Assembly: GCF_009189165.1 (NCBI RefSeq)
Contig: NZ_CP045118.1
Location: forward strand, 3,720,001-3,784,000
Length of the DNA: 64,000 nt
Origin: Pseudomonas sp. SCB32
GTDB lineage: Bacteria; Pseudomonadota; Gammaproteobacteria; Pseudomonadales; Pseudomonadaceae
Direction of reading: 5' to 3'
The position numbers were made by a program, and so were the translations under genes. Shown piece by piece: positions 56,079 through 64,000 of this stretch. The notes beneath the pieces are model-generated. The model was not told the origin of the DNA and made no database searches. It saw only the letters and a list, made by a program, of their open reading frames with translations. How positions within the stretch are numbered: the stretch's first letter is position 1; every line of letters starts with the position of its first letter.

Positions 56079-57358
56079 TAGAAGACACCCTTGAGCGGGT
56101 ACTCAACGATCATGTAGAGCCGGTCAATGTCGGCGCCGGGTTGATCATCATTGCCGCGATGGCTGACCTGGGAGAAGTGCAGGGAAAGGTCCTTGGCCGG
56201 ACCGTTCTGGACCACGTAGCGCAGGTCGCTGTCGCGCTCCCAGTGACGTCCGTCGGAGCCGTACTGCCCGGCATAGGCGCCATCGGCCGGCGCATGGTTG
56301 CCGTCGATGCCGCTACCGCGTACATAGCGGGTCATGAAACTCAGGCCGGGCAAGCCGAACACGCCCAGGTCGAGGTCGTAGCGCGCCTGCCAGGAGTGTT
56401 CGCCGGGGCCGTTGAAGTCGGCGTACTTGATCGAGTTGGCGAGGTAGATGGAATCGCCACCGACGAAGTCGAACGGTGTGTCGCCCTCGATTTTCTGGTA
56501 GCCCAGCATCACGCTCTGCGCACCGAAGCGGTAGCGTGCCGCCAGGCTCCAGGCCGTGGTGTCGATGGCGCCGGCGCGGGCCTGGCCCTCGTCTCGGGTG
56601 CGGTAGAAATTGCCGTCCAGCCAGAAGCCACCCTCGAGGTAGTGCAGGTTCAGGTAGTACTGGCGCCAGGTGTCGTCGAGCTGGCCGGCGAACAGCGAAC
56701 CGCCGTAGTGGTCGGAGGGGCTGAAATCCGCGCCGGCGAAACTCACCGCGCTGTTGCGGGTGGTGGCGCCGTAGCCGTCGAAATCGCCCTTGCTGGTGCT
56801 CTGGTCCTGGTTCTTGAAGGCGGTGAAGCGCCCGGCCTGGAAGCGCACGCCGTCCAGCTCGCGGGAATCGATCAGGGTGCCGGTGGCGTACTCGGGTTGC
56901 AGGCGCTTGTCGCCGGTATCGAACACCGGCGTTTCCACGGTCATTTCGCCGTACTTCAGGGTGGTCTGCGACAGGTCGAGCTTCAGCGCGCCGCCGGCGG
57001 AGGAATAGTCGTCCTCCGCCCGCCCTTCGGAATCCAGCGGCAACAGGCCGGTGCCGGCCCGGCCGCGGCCACTGTCAAGTTTGACGCCGAGGAAGGCATG
57101 GGCATCGACGCCGAAGCCGAGCGTCCCTTGGGTGAAGCCGGACTGAATATCGGCGATGAAGCCCTGCGCCCACTCCTGGCGATAGCTCTGCCCGCTGGGC
57201 GAAGGCTCGGTGCGGTAGTCCGTCTGCAGGAAGTAGTTGCGGCTGAGCAGCGACCAGTTGGCGTTTTCCAACAGGCCGTCGTGCGGGGCGGCCGAGGCAG
57301 CCGCGCCAGTCAGCACCAGGAACGGCAGGGAAACCGAGCGAAGCATGTAGCGGGCCAT
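56078..57358 (-). CDS. OprD-family outer-membrane porin
   Basis: A 426-residue precursor. Signal peptide (MARYMLRSVSLPFLVLTGAAASAAP) then an 18-strand OprD-type barrel beginning DGLLENANWSLLSRNYF, with GRAEDDYSSAG, VARYRFG-like and final IVEYPLKGVF. It should import small anionic or basic substrates. Encoded 58 bases after the amidohydrolase gene in one minus-strand operon; its stop codon (56078-56080) overlaps the MITE end. Confidence 0.9.
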   Translation of the reverse strand: MARYMLRSVSLPFLVLTGAAASAAPHDGLLENANWSLLSRNYFLQTDYRTEPSPSGQSYRQEWAQGFIADIQSGFTQGTLGFGVDAHAFLGVKLDSGRGRAGTGLLPLDSEGRAEDDYSSAGGALKLDLSQTTLKYGEMTVETPVFDTGDKRLQPEYATGTLIDSRELDGVRFQAGRFTAFKNQDQSTSKGDFDGYGATTRNSAVSFAGADFSPSDHYGGSLFAGQLDDTWRQYYLNLHYLEGGFWLDGNFYRTRDEGQARAGAIDTTAWSLAARYRFGAQSVMLGYQKIEGDTPFDFVGGDSIYLANSIKYADFNGPGEHSWQARYDLDLGVFGLPGLSFMTRYVRGSGIDGNHAPADGAYAGQYGSDGRHWERDSDLRYVVQNGPAKDLSLHFSQVSHRGNDDQPGADIDRLYMIVEYPLKGVF

Positions 57359-57416
57359 GACAGGGTCTCCAGCCTGGCAGAAAGAAAGCGCGGGCCATGA
57401 GGCCCGCGCAGCATCG

Positions 57417-59255
57417 TCAGAAGGCGAAGCAGGAACAGCCGAAGGCGCCCCAGAAGCCCTGGAAGTCACTCACCGGCACGCTCGACTGGCGCGCCCGCTC
57501 GTGGCTGTGGCCATGCACGCCGCAGGAGCCGGCGCACTGGTGCACGGCCTGTTGCAGCGGGCCCTGCGGGCGCCAGTGCCCCGGCACCTTGGCCACCGGC
57601 GACCAGTCCGGTAGCACCGGCAGTGCGGTCGGCGCCTGACGCTCGAAGTCGCCACTGCCGAATACCACCCGGCCGTCGACCACGGTGAGCACCGACTCGA
57701 TGCCCTTGATCTCCTCCTCCGGTACGTTGAAGAAGTCCGCCGAGAGCACCGCGACGTCGGCCATCTGGCCCACCTTGATCATGCCCTTGCGGCCCTGCTC
57801 GTTGGAGAACCAGGCGCTGCCGTGGGTGTACAGCTCCAGCGCGGTGGCGCGGGACAGCCCTTCGGGGTACAGCTCCATGCCGCCCACGGTCTTGCCGCTG
57901 ACCATCCAGTACAGCGAGGTCCAGGGGTTGTAGCTGGACACGCGGGTGGCATCGGTGCCGGCGCCCACCGGCACGCCCTCGGACAGCATGCGCTTGATCG
58001 GCGGGGTCATCTCGGCGGCCAGCTTGCCGTAGCGGTCGACGAAGTACTCGCCCTGGAAGGCCATGCGGTCCTGGATGGCGATACCGCCGCCCAGCGCCCT
58101 CACCCGCTCGATGTTCTTCGGCGTGATGGTTTCGCAGTGGTCGAAGAACCAGTGCAGGCCATTGAACGGAATGTCCCGGTTGACCTTCTCGAACACGTCG
58201 AGCATGCGCGAGATGGATTCGTCATAGGTGGCGTGCAGGCGGAACGGCCAGCGCTGCTCCACCAGGTGGCGAACCACCGGCTCCAGCTCGGCTTCCATGG
58301 TGCCGGGCAGGTCCGGGCGCGGTTCGAGGAAGTCCTCGAAGTCGGCGGCGGAGAACACCAGCATCTCGCCAGCGCCGTTATGCCGGAAGAAGTCGCTGCC
58401 CTGGCCGTACTTGACGCTGCCGGTCCAGTTCTTGAAGTCGGCCAGCTCTTCCTTGGGCTTCTGGGTGAACAGGTTGTAGGCGATGCGCACGGTGAGCTGG
58501 TCGTCTTTTTCCAGCTGCTGGATCACCTGGTAGTCGTCCGGGTAGTTCTGGAAGCCGCCGCCAGCGTCGATAGCGCTGGTGACGCCCAGACGGTTCAACT
58601 CGCGCATGAACTGGCGGGTGGAGTTGACCTGGTATTCGAACGGCAGCTTCGGCCCCTTGGCCAAAGTCGCGTAGAGGATCATCGCGTTGGGCCGGGCGAT
58701 CAGCATGCCGGTGGGGTCGCCGTTGCTGTCGCGGACGATCTCGCCACCGGGCGGGTTCGGGGTGTCCTTGGTGTAGCCGACGACGCGCAGCGCAGCACGG
58801 TTGAGCAGCGCGCGGTCATACAGGTGGAGGACGAACACCGGGGTGTCCGGCGCCGCCTGGTTCAGCTCCTCGATGGTCGGCATGCGTTTTTCGGCGAACT
58901 GGAATTCGTTCCAGCCGCCCACCACCCGCACCCACTGCGGCGAGGGCGTACGCAGGGCCTGGTCCTTGAGCATGCGCAGTGCGTCGGCCAGGGACGGCAC
59001 GCCTTCCCAGCGCAGTTCCAGGTTGTAGTTCAGACCACCGCGAATCAGGTGCAGGTGCGAATCGTTGAGACCGGGAATCACCGTGCGCCCTTTCAGGTCG
59101 ATGACGCGGGTGGCGCCACCACGCAGGGTCATGGCTTCGGCGTCGGTGCCCACGGCGATGAACTTGCCGTCGGCGATGGCCACCGCAGTGGCGTTGGGCT
59201 TCTCGCGATCGACCGTGTGGAAGCGGCCGTTGGTCAGGATCAGGTCGGCATTCAT
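57417..59255 (-). CDS. Metal-dependent amidohydrolase with Cys/His-rich tail
   Basis: A 612-residue YtcJ-like amidohydrolase. Metal ligands include the HLHL motif in NDSHLHLIRGG; other ligands are in LHATYDES and VGAGTDATRVSS. The C-terminal about 60 residues carry several His and Cys (HQCAGSCGVHGHSHER, then FGCSCFAF). The tail may bind an extra metal. It follows an ABM-domain gene by 19 bases. GAGGA precedes the ATG. Confidence 0.88.
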   Translation of the reverse strand: MNADLILTNGRFHTVDREKPNATAVAIADGKFIAVGTDAEAMTLRGGATRVIDLKGRTVIPGLNDSHLHLIRGGLNYNLELRWEGVPSLADALRMLKDQALRTPSPQWVRVVGGWNEFQFAEKRMPTIEELNQAAPDTPVFVLHLYDRALLNRAALRVVGYTKDTPNPPGGEIVRDSNGDPTGMLIARPNAMILYATLAKGPKLPFEYQVNSTRQFMRELNRLGVTSAIDAGGGFQNYPDDYQVIQQLEKDDQLTVRIAYNLFTQKPKEELADFKNWTGSVKYGQGSDFFRHNGAGEMLVFSAADFEDFLEPRPDLPGTMEAELEPVVRHLVEQRWPFRLHATYDESISRMLDVFEKVNRDIPFNGLHWFFDHCETITPKNIERVRALGGGIAIQDRMAFQGEYFVDRYGKLAAEMTPPIKRMLSEGVPVGAGTDATRVSSYNPWTSLYWMVSGKTVGGMELYPEGLSRATALELYTHGSAWFSNEQGRKGMIKVGQMADVAVLSADFFNVPEEEIKGIESVLTVVDGRVVFGSGDFERQAPTALPVLPDWSPVAKVPGHWRPQGPLQQAVHQCAGSCGVHGHSHERARQSSVPVSDFQGFWGAFGCSCFAF

Positions 59256-59274
59256 GGAAATGGTCCTCTTTCGA

Positions 59275-59829
59275 TCAGCGGGCATTAAGCCAGGCGGAGA
59301 ACAGGCGCGTGACCCGTGGCATGAAAACGTAGACCACCAGCAGCACGATGGTGATGGTGATCAGCATGTTGGCCGGCACGAAACCACCCAGCGGCGGCAC
59401 CCGGCTGAACAGGGGTTGCCAGAGCTGCGGCACCAGCATCACCAGCGGCAGGATCACCAGGTACGACACCGCCGCCTGCTTCCAGCGCGGGGGTTGCCGC
59501 TGGTCGCTTTGCCCGGGGGTGAACCAGAACTCGTGGTCACTGTGCAGTTCCTGCTGGTCGCCGTCCGTCAGCAACGGCGTGGCGCGTTCGATCAGCTCCC
59601 GGCGCTTCGCGGAGTCCAGCCAGACCTGCAGCTCGTTGGCGCTTGCGAAACGCAGTACGGAGGTGAAGTCGTCGCCCTGGTGCATCACGTCCACGCCCAG
59701 GTGTCCGGGAAACTCGCTGGCGGCGTGGGTCAGTTCGCGCAGGATGGCTTCGTACTCCGCCGCACGGCCGGGCCTGGCGCGGTGGCGGATGATCAGCGTC
59801 ACGGACTCTTGATTGACTGGGCTGTTCAT
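59275..59829 (-). CDS. ABM-domain protein with C-terminal membrane helices
   Basis: A 184-residue protein. The N-terminal part (about 8-95) is an antibiotic-biosynthesis-monooxygenase-type ferredoxin-like fold (LIIRHRARPGRAAEYEAIL). The C-terminal half has two hydrophobic helices (LVILPLVMLVPQLW and ITITIVLLVVYVFM). Such ABM-membrane fusions occur in proteobacteria, with unknown function. AGGAGG precedes the ATG. Confidence 0.84.
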   Translation of the reverse strand: MNSPVNQESVTLIIRHRARPGRAAEYEAILRELTHAASEFPGHLGVDVMHQGDDFTSVLRFASANELQVWLDSAKRRELIERATPLLTDGDQQELHSDHEFWFTPGQSDQRQPPRWKQAAVSYLVILPLVMLVPQLWQPLFSRVPPLGGFVPANMLITITIVLLVVYVFMPRVTRLFSAWLNAR

Positions 59830-59893
59830 GGGACTCCCTCCTGGGTGGTCTCCCCCGCCGGAGCGAGGGAGGGGTTCGTTGCCAAGGGCTCGA

Positions 59894-60550
59894 TCAGTGG
59901 CCTTCGCTGGCGTTGAACATGGTCTTGGCGTAGATCAGGCCCAGGCCATAGGCGCCGCCGTGCTCGATGGAGGTCTTCACGGTCTGGTCGTAGGTTTCGC
60001 CACGGGCCCAGTCGCGTTGCAGTTCGAGCAGGTATTGCAGGGAAGTCATCGGGCGCGCGCCCAGCTGGATCATGCGCTGCAGGGCCATTTCATGCGCTTC
60101 GGTGGACACGTCGCCACAGGCATCGGCGATCACGTACACCTCGAAGCCCTGGTCGATGGCCGACAGCGCCGGGCCAACGATGCACACCGAGGTCCAGAGG
60201 CCGGCGAGGACGATCTTCTGCTTGCCGAACTTGTTGACCTCCACGGCGATTCGCGGGTCTTCCCAGGTATTCATACTGGTACGGTCGATGATGTTGTGCT
60301 CGGGGAATACCGACTTGATTTCGCTGAAGATCGGGCCGGAGAAGCTCTTCTCGGCAACGGTGGTGAGGATGGTGGAGACGTTGAATTCCTTGGCGGCCTT
60401 GGCCACCAGGGCGGCGTTGTTGCGCAGGGTCACCGCGTCGATGGATTTGGTGGCGAAGGACATTTGCGACTGGTGGTCGATCATGATCAGGGTGTGATCG
60501 GCCGGGTTCAGCAGGGTTTTGCCCGGAGCAGCTTTGGCGATAGCGGTCAT
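59894..60550 (-). CDS. YcaC-like isochorismatase-superfamily hydrolase
   Basis: A 218-residue protein of the YcaC subgroup, with Asp25 (LIMIDHQSQM) and Cys123 (LWTSVCIVG) of the catalytic triad and the DRTSMNTWED block. The residue aligned with the usual Lys of the triad is not obvious. YcaC homologues form octamers; substrate unknown. It is the first gene of a four-gene minus-strand set. GAAGGA precedes the ATG. Confidence 0.86.
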   Translation of the reverse strand: MTAIAKAAPGKTLLNPADHTLIMIDHQSQMSFATKSIDAVTLRNNAALVAKAAKEFNVSTILTTVAEKSFSGPIFSEIKSVFPEHNIIDRTSMNTWEDPRIAVEVNKFGKQKIVLAGLWTSVCIVGPALSAIDQGFEVYVIADACGDVSTEAHEMALQRMIQLGARPMTSLQYLLELQRDWARGETYDQTVKTSIEHGGAYGLGLIYAKTMFNASEGH

Positions 60551-60753
60551 GACATGTTTCCTTCTGCGTTGCGTGAGTGGGGTGGGTCTTGGTATCGATC
60601 GGATTCGGCGGATTCGAGGGTGGTGCCGAACCGTGGAGCCATCTTTGCCCATCACCCGAAGGCGCGGAACAGACAGCATTGCAGGGCCACTTTGCAGTTC
60701 TGCAAGGGGGCCTTCAGGGGCGTTGCAGAACCGCCGGAGGCTACGAATTCAAC

Positions 60754-60804
60754 CTGTAGGAGCGCCCCATGGGCGCGATCGCGGGCATGGCCCGCTCCTA
60801 CAGG
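60754..60804. repeat. REP-like element (CATGGCCCGC type)
   Basis: Close relative of 31260-31310, with CTGTAGGAGCG and inverted CGCTCCTACAGG ends. A partial third copy begins at about 60822. Lies in the spacer before rlhA. Confidence 0.78.
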
Positions 60805-60971
60805 GTGCGCATGGTGGTCGGCTGTAGGAGCTGGCCATGCCTGCAACAGTGTCCGCACCGGAACATCGCGGACGCAGTCCGCTGGCACAGTCGCGGGATG
60901 GGTGGAGCTGGCTGGCGACCAGGGGTTACGCCGCCCGGCACGCCACGGATGCCGACGCGGCATTTGGCCGG

Positions 60972-60977
60972 TACAAT
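60972..60977 (+). promoter_or_regulatory. Possible -10 of rlhA
   Basis: A TACAAT hexamer lies 39 bases before the rlhA ATG. No good -35 is seen, so the assignment is weak. Confidence 0.3.
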
Positions 60978-61015
60978 GGGCGATTGCCCGTGCCACGCCT
61001 GATAAAGAAGAAACC

Positions 61016-63019
61016 ATGTCCCTGCCCAAACACCATCTGGAACTGCTCAGCCCTGCCCGCGATGTGTCCATCGCCCGCGAGGCCATCCTGCATGGCGCCG
61101 ACGCCGTCTACATCGGCGGCCCGAGCTTCGGCGCCCGGCACAACGCCAGCAACGATGTGAGCGATATCGCCCAGTTGGTGGAGTTCGCCCGTCGCTACCA
61201 CGCGCGGGTGTTCACCACGATCAACACCATCCTCCACGACAACGAGCTGGAAGCGGCGCGCACGCTGATCCACCAGCTCTACGACGCCGGTGTCGATGCG
61301 CTGATCGTGCAGGACATGGGCATCATGGAACTGGACATCCCGCCGATCGAGCTGCATGCCAGCACCCAGACCGACATCCGCACCCTGGAGCGGGCAAAGT
61401 TCCTCGATCAGGCCGGCTTCTCCCAGCTGGTGCTGGCCCGCGAGCTGAACCTTGCGGAAATCCGCGCCATCGCCGACGAGACCGATGCCGCCATCGAGTT
61501 CTTCATCCACGGCGCGCTGTGCGTGGCCTTCTCCGGCCAGTGCAACATCTCCCACGCCCAGACCGGCCGCAGCGCCAACCGTGGCGATTGCTCCCAGGCC
61601 TGCCGCCTGCCCTACACCCTGAAGGATGACCAGGGCCGCGTGGTTGCCTTCGAGAAGCACCTGCTGTCGATGAAGGACAACAACCAGAGCGCCAACCTCA
61701 GCGCCCTGGTGGACGCCGGCGTGCGCTCCTTCAAGATCGAAGGGCGCTACAAGGACATGGGCTACGTGAAGAACATCACCGCCTATTACCGCCAGCGCCT
61801 GGACGGCATCCTCGCCGAGCGCCCGGACCTGGCCCGAGCCTCCAGCGGCCGCACCGACCACTTCTTCGTGCCGGACCCGGACAAGACCTTCCACCGCGGC
61901 AGCACCGATTACTTCGTCAGCGACCGCAAGATCGACATCGGCGCCTTCGACTCGCCGACCTTCACCGGCCTGCCGGTGGGCACCGTGGAAAAGGTCGGCA
62001 AGCGCGACATGCTGGTGGTGACCAAGGACCCGCTGTCCAACGGCGACGGCCTCAACGTGCTGGTGAAGCGCGAAGTGGTCGGTTTCCGCGCCAATATCGC
62101 CGAGCCCAAAGGTGAGTTCGAGGAAGACGGCGAGAAGCGCTACCGCTACCGCGTCGAGCCCAACGAGATGCCCGAAGGCCTCTACCGCCTGCGCCCGAAC
62201 CACCCGCTGTCGCGCAACCTCGACCACAACTGGCAGCAGGCGCTGCAGAAGACTTCCGCCGAGCGCCGCGTCGGCCTGTCGTGGGTCGCCAAGCTGCGCG
62301 AGGAACGCCTGGAGCTGACCGCCACCAGCGAGGAAGGCGTCACCGCCAGCGTCGCCCTGGACGGCCCGTTCGGCGTCGCCAACAAGCCGGAACAGGCACT
62401 GGACCAGTTGCACGACCTGCTCGGCCAACTGGGCACCACCCAGTACCACGCTGACAGCATCGAGCTGGACACCCCGCAGGCCTTCTTCATCCCCAATTCT
62501 CAGCTCAAGTCGCTGCGCCGCGAAGCCATCGAGGCGCTCACCGAAGCCCGTGTTCAGGCCCACCCGCGCGGTGGCCGCAAGGCCGAGACCAGCCCGCCGC
62601 CGGTATACCCGGAGTCGCACCTGTCCTTCCTTTTCAACGTCTACAACGAGAAGGCCCGCGCGTTCTACCACCGCCACGGCGTGCAGCTGATCGACGCCGC
62701 CTACGAGGCCCACGAGGAAACCGGCGAAGTGCCGGTGATGATCACCAAGCACTGCCTGCGCTTCTCCTTCAACCTGTGCCCGAAACAGGCCAAGGGCGTC
62801 ACCGGCGTGCGCACCAAGGTGCAGCCGATGCAGCTGATCCACGGCGACGAAGTGCTGACCCTGAAGTTCGACTGCAAACCGTGCGAGATGCACGTGATCG
62901 GCAAGATCAAGGGCCACATCCTCGGCCTGCCGCAGCCGGGCAGCGACGGCGTGAGCAACATCGTCGGGCAGATCAGCCCGGAAGACCTGCTCAAGACCAT
63001 TCGCAAGCCGGCGCATTGA
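61016..63019 (+). CDS. rlhA: U32-family 23S rRNA C2501 hydroxylase
   Basis: A 667-residue protein of the U32 peptidase family, matching RlhA (YdcP), which hydroxylates C2501 of 23S rRNA with an Fe-S cluster. The U32 signature CVAFSGQCNISHAQTGRSANRGDC and CRLPY is in the first third, and extra Cys residues (HCLRFSFNLCP, CKPCEM) lie near the C terminus. The open frame extends 1,200 bases upstream but the family start is ATG 61016. Confidence 0.92.
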   Translation: MSLPKHHLELLSPARDVSIAREAILHGADAVYIGGPSFGARHNASNDVSDIAQLVEFARRYHARVFTTINTILHDNELEAARTLIHQLYDAGVDALIVQDMGIMELDIPPIELHASTQTDIRTLERAKFLDQAGFSQLVLARELNLAEIRAIADETDAAIEFFIHGALCVAFSGQCNISHAQTGRSANRGDCSQACRLPYTLKDDQGRVVAFEKHLLSMKDNNQSANLSALVDAGVRSFKIEGRYKDMGYVKNITAYYRQRLDGILAERPDLARASSGRTDHFFVPDPDKTFHRGSTDYFVSDRKIDIGAFDSPTFTGLPVGTVEKVGKRDMLVVTKDPLSNGDGLNVLVKREVVGFRANIAEPKGEFEEDGEKRYRYRVEPNEMPEGLYRLRPNHPLSRNLDHNWQQALQKTSAERRVGLSWVAKLREERLELTATSEEGVTASVALDGPFGVANKPEQALDQLHDLLGQLGTTQYHADSIELDTPQAFFIPNSQLKSLRREAIEALTEARVQAHPRGGRKAETSPPPVYPESHLSFLFNVYNEKARAFYHRHGVQLIDAAYEAHEETGEVPVMITKHCLRFSFNLCPKQAKGVTGVRTKVQPMQLIHGDEVLTLKFDCKPCEMHVIGKIKGHILGLPQPGSDGVSNIVGQISPEDLLKTIRKPAH

Positions 63020-63039
63020 GGCCGGCTGTCACCTTCACT

Positions 63040-63131
63040 GTAGGAGCGAGCTTGCTCGCGAACAGCCCTGGCGCCTGAGCTGCCGGGAAATTCGTTCGCG
63101 AGCAAGAACTAGGCGTCCCCCTCACTCCTAC
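63040..63131. repeat. Disrupted REP pair
   Basis: The left copy (63040-63062) is intact. The right copy is split: TTCGCGAGCAAG at 63094-63105 is followed by an unrelated 16-base segment before CTCCTAC resumes. Possibly a small insertion or gene-conversion event. Confidence 0.7.
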
Positions 63132-63170
63132 AAAGAGCAATCCCCCTGCGCAATTCCCCGATCCCCCGCT

Positions 63171-63584
63171 ATGATCGGGAACATGACCTCCACTCCCCCG
63201 CTCCGCCAGCAATGCCCACCCGGTGCCTGCGACTGCCACCGCGAGCGACTGCTGGAGAATCCCAATGCTGATATGCGCATCCTGCTGCTGACCCGGCACG
63301 AGGAGCAGCGACTGCTGGAGCGTCTGGAAAACCTGAAAGACCTGGCCGACCTCGAGCGCATGCAGCACAAGCTCTTCGAGCAGCTCGGCATCCGCCTGCA
63401 CATCGCCCCCGGCTTCAACGAAGTGCGGACCACGCGCGGCATCGAGTTCGACTTCGACGAGCAGCCCGGCCTCTGCCGCAAGACCCGCCAGGCCATCCCC
63501 GCCGCGATCCGCCGGAGCATGGAGAAGAACCCGGAAATCGCCTGGCGCCTGCTGGACTCCCACGATCTGCTAGGCGGGCTCTGA
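63171..63584 (+). CDS. Small conserved protein with an N-terminal Cys motif
   Basis: A 137-residue cytoplasmic protein. CPPGACDCHRE lies near the N terminus, then a helical segment (ERLENLKDLADLERMQHKLFEQLG), and a C-terminal AIPAAIRRSMEKNPEIAWRLLD. No catalytic motif is recognised. ATG 63171 is used, but ATG 63183 is equally possible; neither has a good ribosome-binding site. I have seen this family as a Pseudomonas hypothetical, but cannot name it. Confidence 0.65.
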   Translation: MIGNMTSTPPLRQQCPPGACDCHRERLLENPNADMRILLLTRHEEQRLLERLENLKDLADLERMQHKLFEQLGIRLHIAPGFNEVRTTRGIEFDFDEQPGLCRKTRQAIPAAIRRSMEKNPEIAWRLLDSHDLLGGL

Positions 63585-63720
63585 TAGCCATTCTTCAGGA
63601 GCGCCCAAGCACGCTGATCGCGGACAAGGTCCGCCCAGGCCAGCAACGTAGGAGAGGATCTTATCCGCGATCCGGCCGCCAGACCGGCCACAGCCGATAT
63701 CGCAGACGAAGCCGGCAGCC

Positions 63721-64000
63721 CTACTCCTTCGCGGCCCGCATCGCCCCGGCCAACTCCGAACTACCGCGCTGCTCCAGCTCCCCGGCAGCACCCAGCCGAT
63801 CACGATCCTCCTTGTTCTGGCTCAGCTTGGACTTGCCGACAATCTGGCCAATCTCCACCTCGATGCCGACGATATTCGCCAGCATCCCGCTGATGAACTC
63901 CGGCGTGGAATCGCTCATCTTCCACGGCCGCTCCTCGCCCGCCTCATGGGTGCGGGTCAGGCGCCCGACCAGGCCGCGCACGAAGCGCTCCTCGTCCATC
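63721..64000 (-). CDS. PaiB-like FMN-binding regulator, 5' part outside window
   Basis: About 92 residues up to the window edge. RPWKMSDSTPEFISGML and IVGIEVEIGQIVGKSKLSQNKEDRDRLG match the C-terminal half of PaiB-type FMN-binding negative regulators, which end in a GK-KLSQN block. An ATG at 63999 is in frame but is probably internal. N-terminal flavin-binding half lies beyond the right edge. Confidence 0.75.
   Translation of the reverse strand, partial: MDEERFVRGLVGRLTRTHEAGEERPWKMSDSTPEFISGMLANIVGIEVEIGQIVGKSKLSQNKEDRDRLGAAGELEQRGSSELAGAMRAAKE

Noticed and set aside
59813..61015. N-terminal extension of the rlhA frame by 401 codons
   Set aside because: It is antisense to the YcaC-like gene and contains a REP; RlhA family proteins start at 61016.

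Overview
The window reads as a chromosomal segment of a high-GC Pseudomonas, most like the aeruginosa/citronellolis/nitroreducens side of the genus. The evidence is the divergent gltA / sdhCDAB-sucAB-lpd-sucCD block next to a BraB-type carrier, dense high-GC coding, 23-bp REP sequences of the GTAGGAGCGAGC type, and many accessory catabolic clusters. I found no tRNA, rRNA, CRISPR array, phage or complete IS element. Organism assignment is inference from gene content; no search was run.

Region by region. 0-4.3 kb: end of a membrane-protein gene, two coupled PaaI-like thioesterases, a small Ala/Pro-rich lipoprotein, a DUF599 membrane protein and the branched-chain amino acid carrier BraB. 4.3-17.3 kb: TCA-cycle core, with sdhC-D-A-B-sucA-B-lpd-sucC-D on the minus strand and gltA on the plus strand, both fired from a shared 352-bp region with clear sigma-70 promoters. 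17.3-21.5 kb: a START-domain secreted protein, a YkgJ cysteine-cluster protein, a CaxA-type Ca2+/H+ exchanger and an orphan secreted protein, partly in lower-GC, gene-poor DNA. 21.5-24.4 kb: remnant of an organic-acid cluster (TcuA-like flavoprotein, truncated racemase, beta-hydroxyacid dehydrogenase). 24.4-31.2 kb: DEDDh exonuclease, PpnP, a CobW GTPase coupled to a YtcJ-type amidohydrolase with a divergent AraC regulator, then small VOC, YciI and YbaK-like genes. 31.4-37.3 kb: sulfur-scavenging module (SfnB-type monooxygenase, LLM monooxygenase, MetI-MetQ-MetN-type ABC importer) behind a sigma-54-like promoter.

37.3-45.2 kb is the most coherent accessory system: a p-cresol catabolic locus. 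It has a sigma-54-dependent XylR/DmpR-class activator whose phenol-pocket and zinc residues are all present, pchA (4-hydroxybenzaldehyde dehydrogenase), pchC (cytochrome), pchX (unknown function) and pchF (4-cresol methylhydroxylase flavoprotein), plus an outer-membrane SphA-like protein and a lone TatA. PchF has no signal peptide whereas PchX has a twin-arginine leader, which suggests that PchX escorts PchF through Tat.

45.2-52.5 kb: a coiled-coil protein, a glutathione S-transferase, a receiver-EAL protein whose EAL domain looks broken at an 18-bp palindrome, a thioredoxin-like protein, an SH3-domain membrane protein, two VOC proteins and an HD-domain protein. 52.5-60.6 kb: LysR/SDR divergent pair, isochorismatase-LysR pair, a 142-bp MITE-like element, and a minus-strand operon (YcaC-like hydrolase, ABM-domain membrane protein, amidohydrolase, OprD porin). 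60.6-64 kb: U32-family RlhA, a small conserved protein, and the 3' part of a PaiB-like FMN-binding regulator cut by the window edge.

Most minus- and plus-strand long open frames opposite the TCA genes are GC-driven shadows and were left out.
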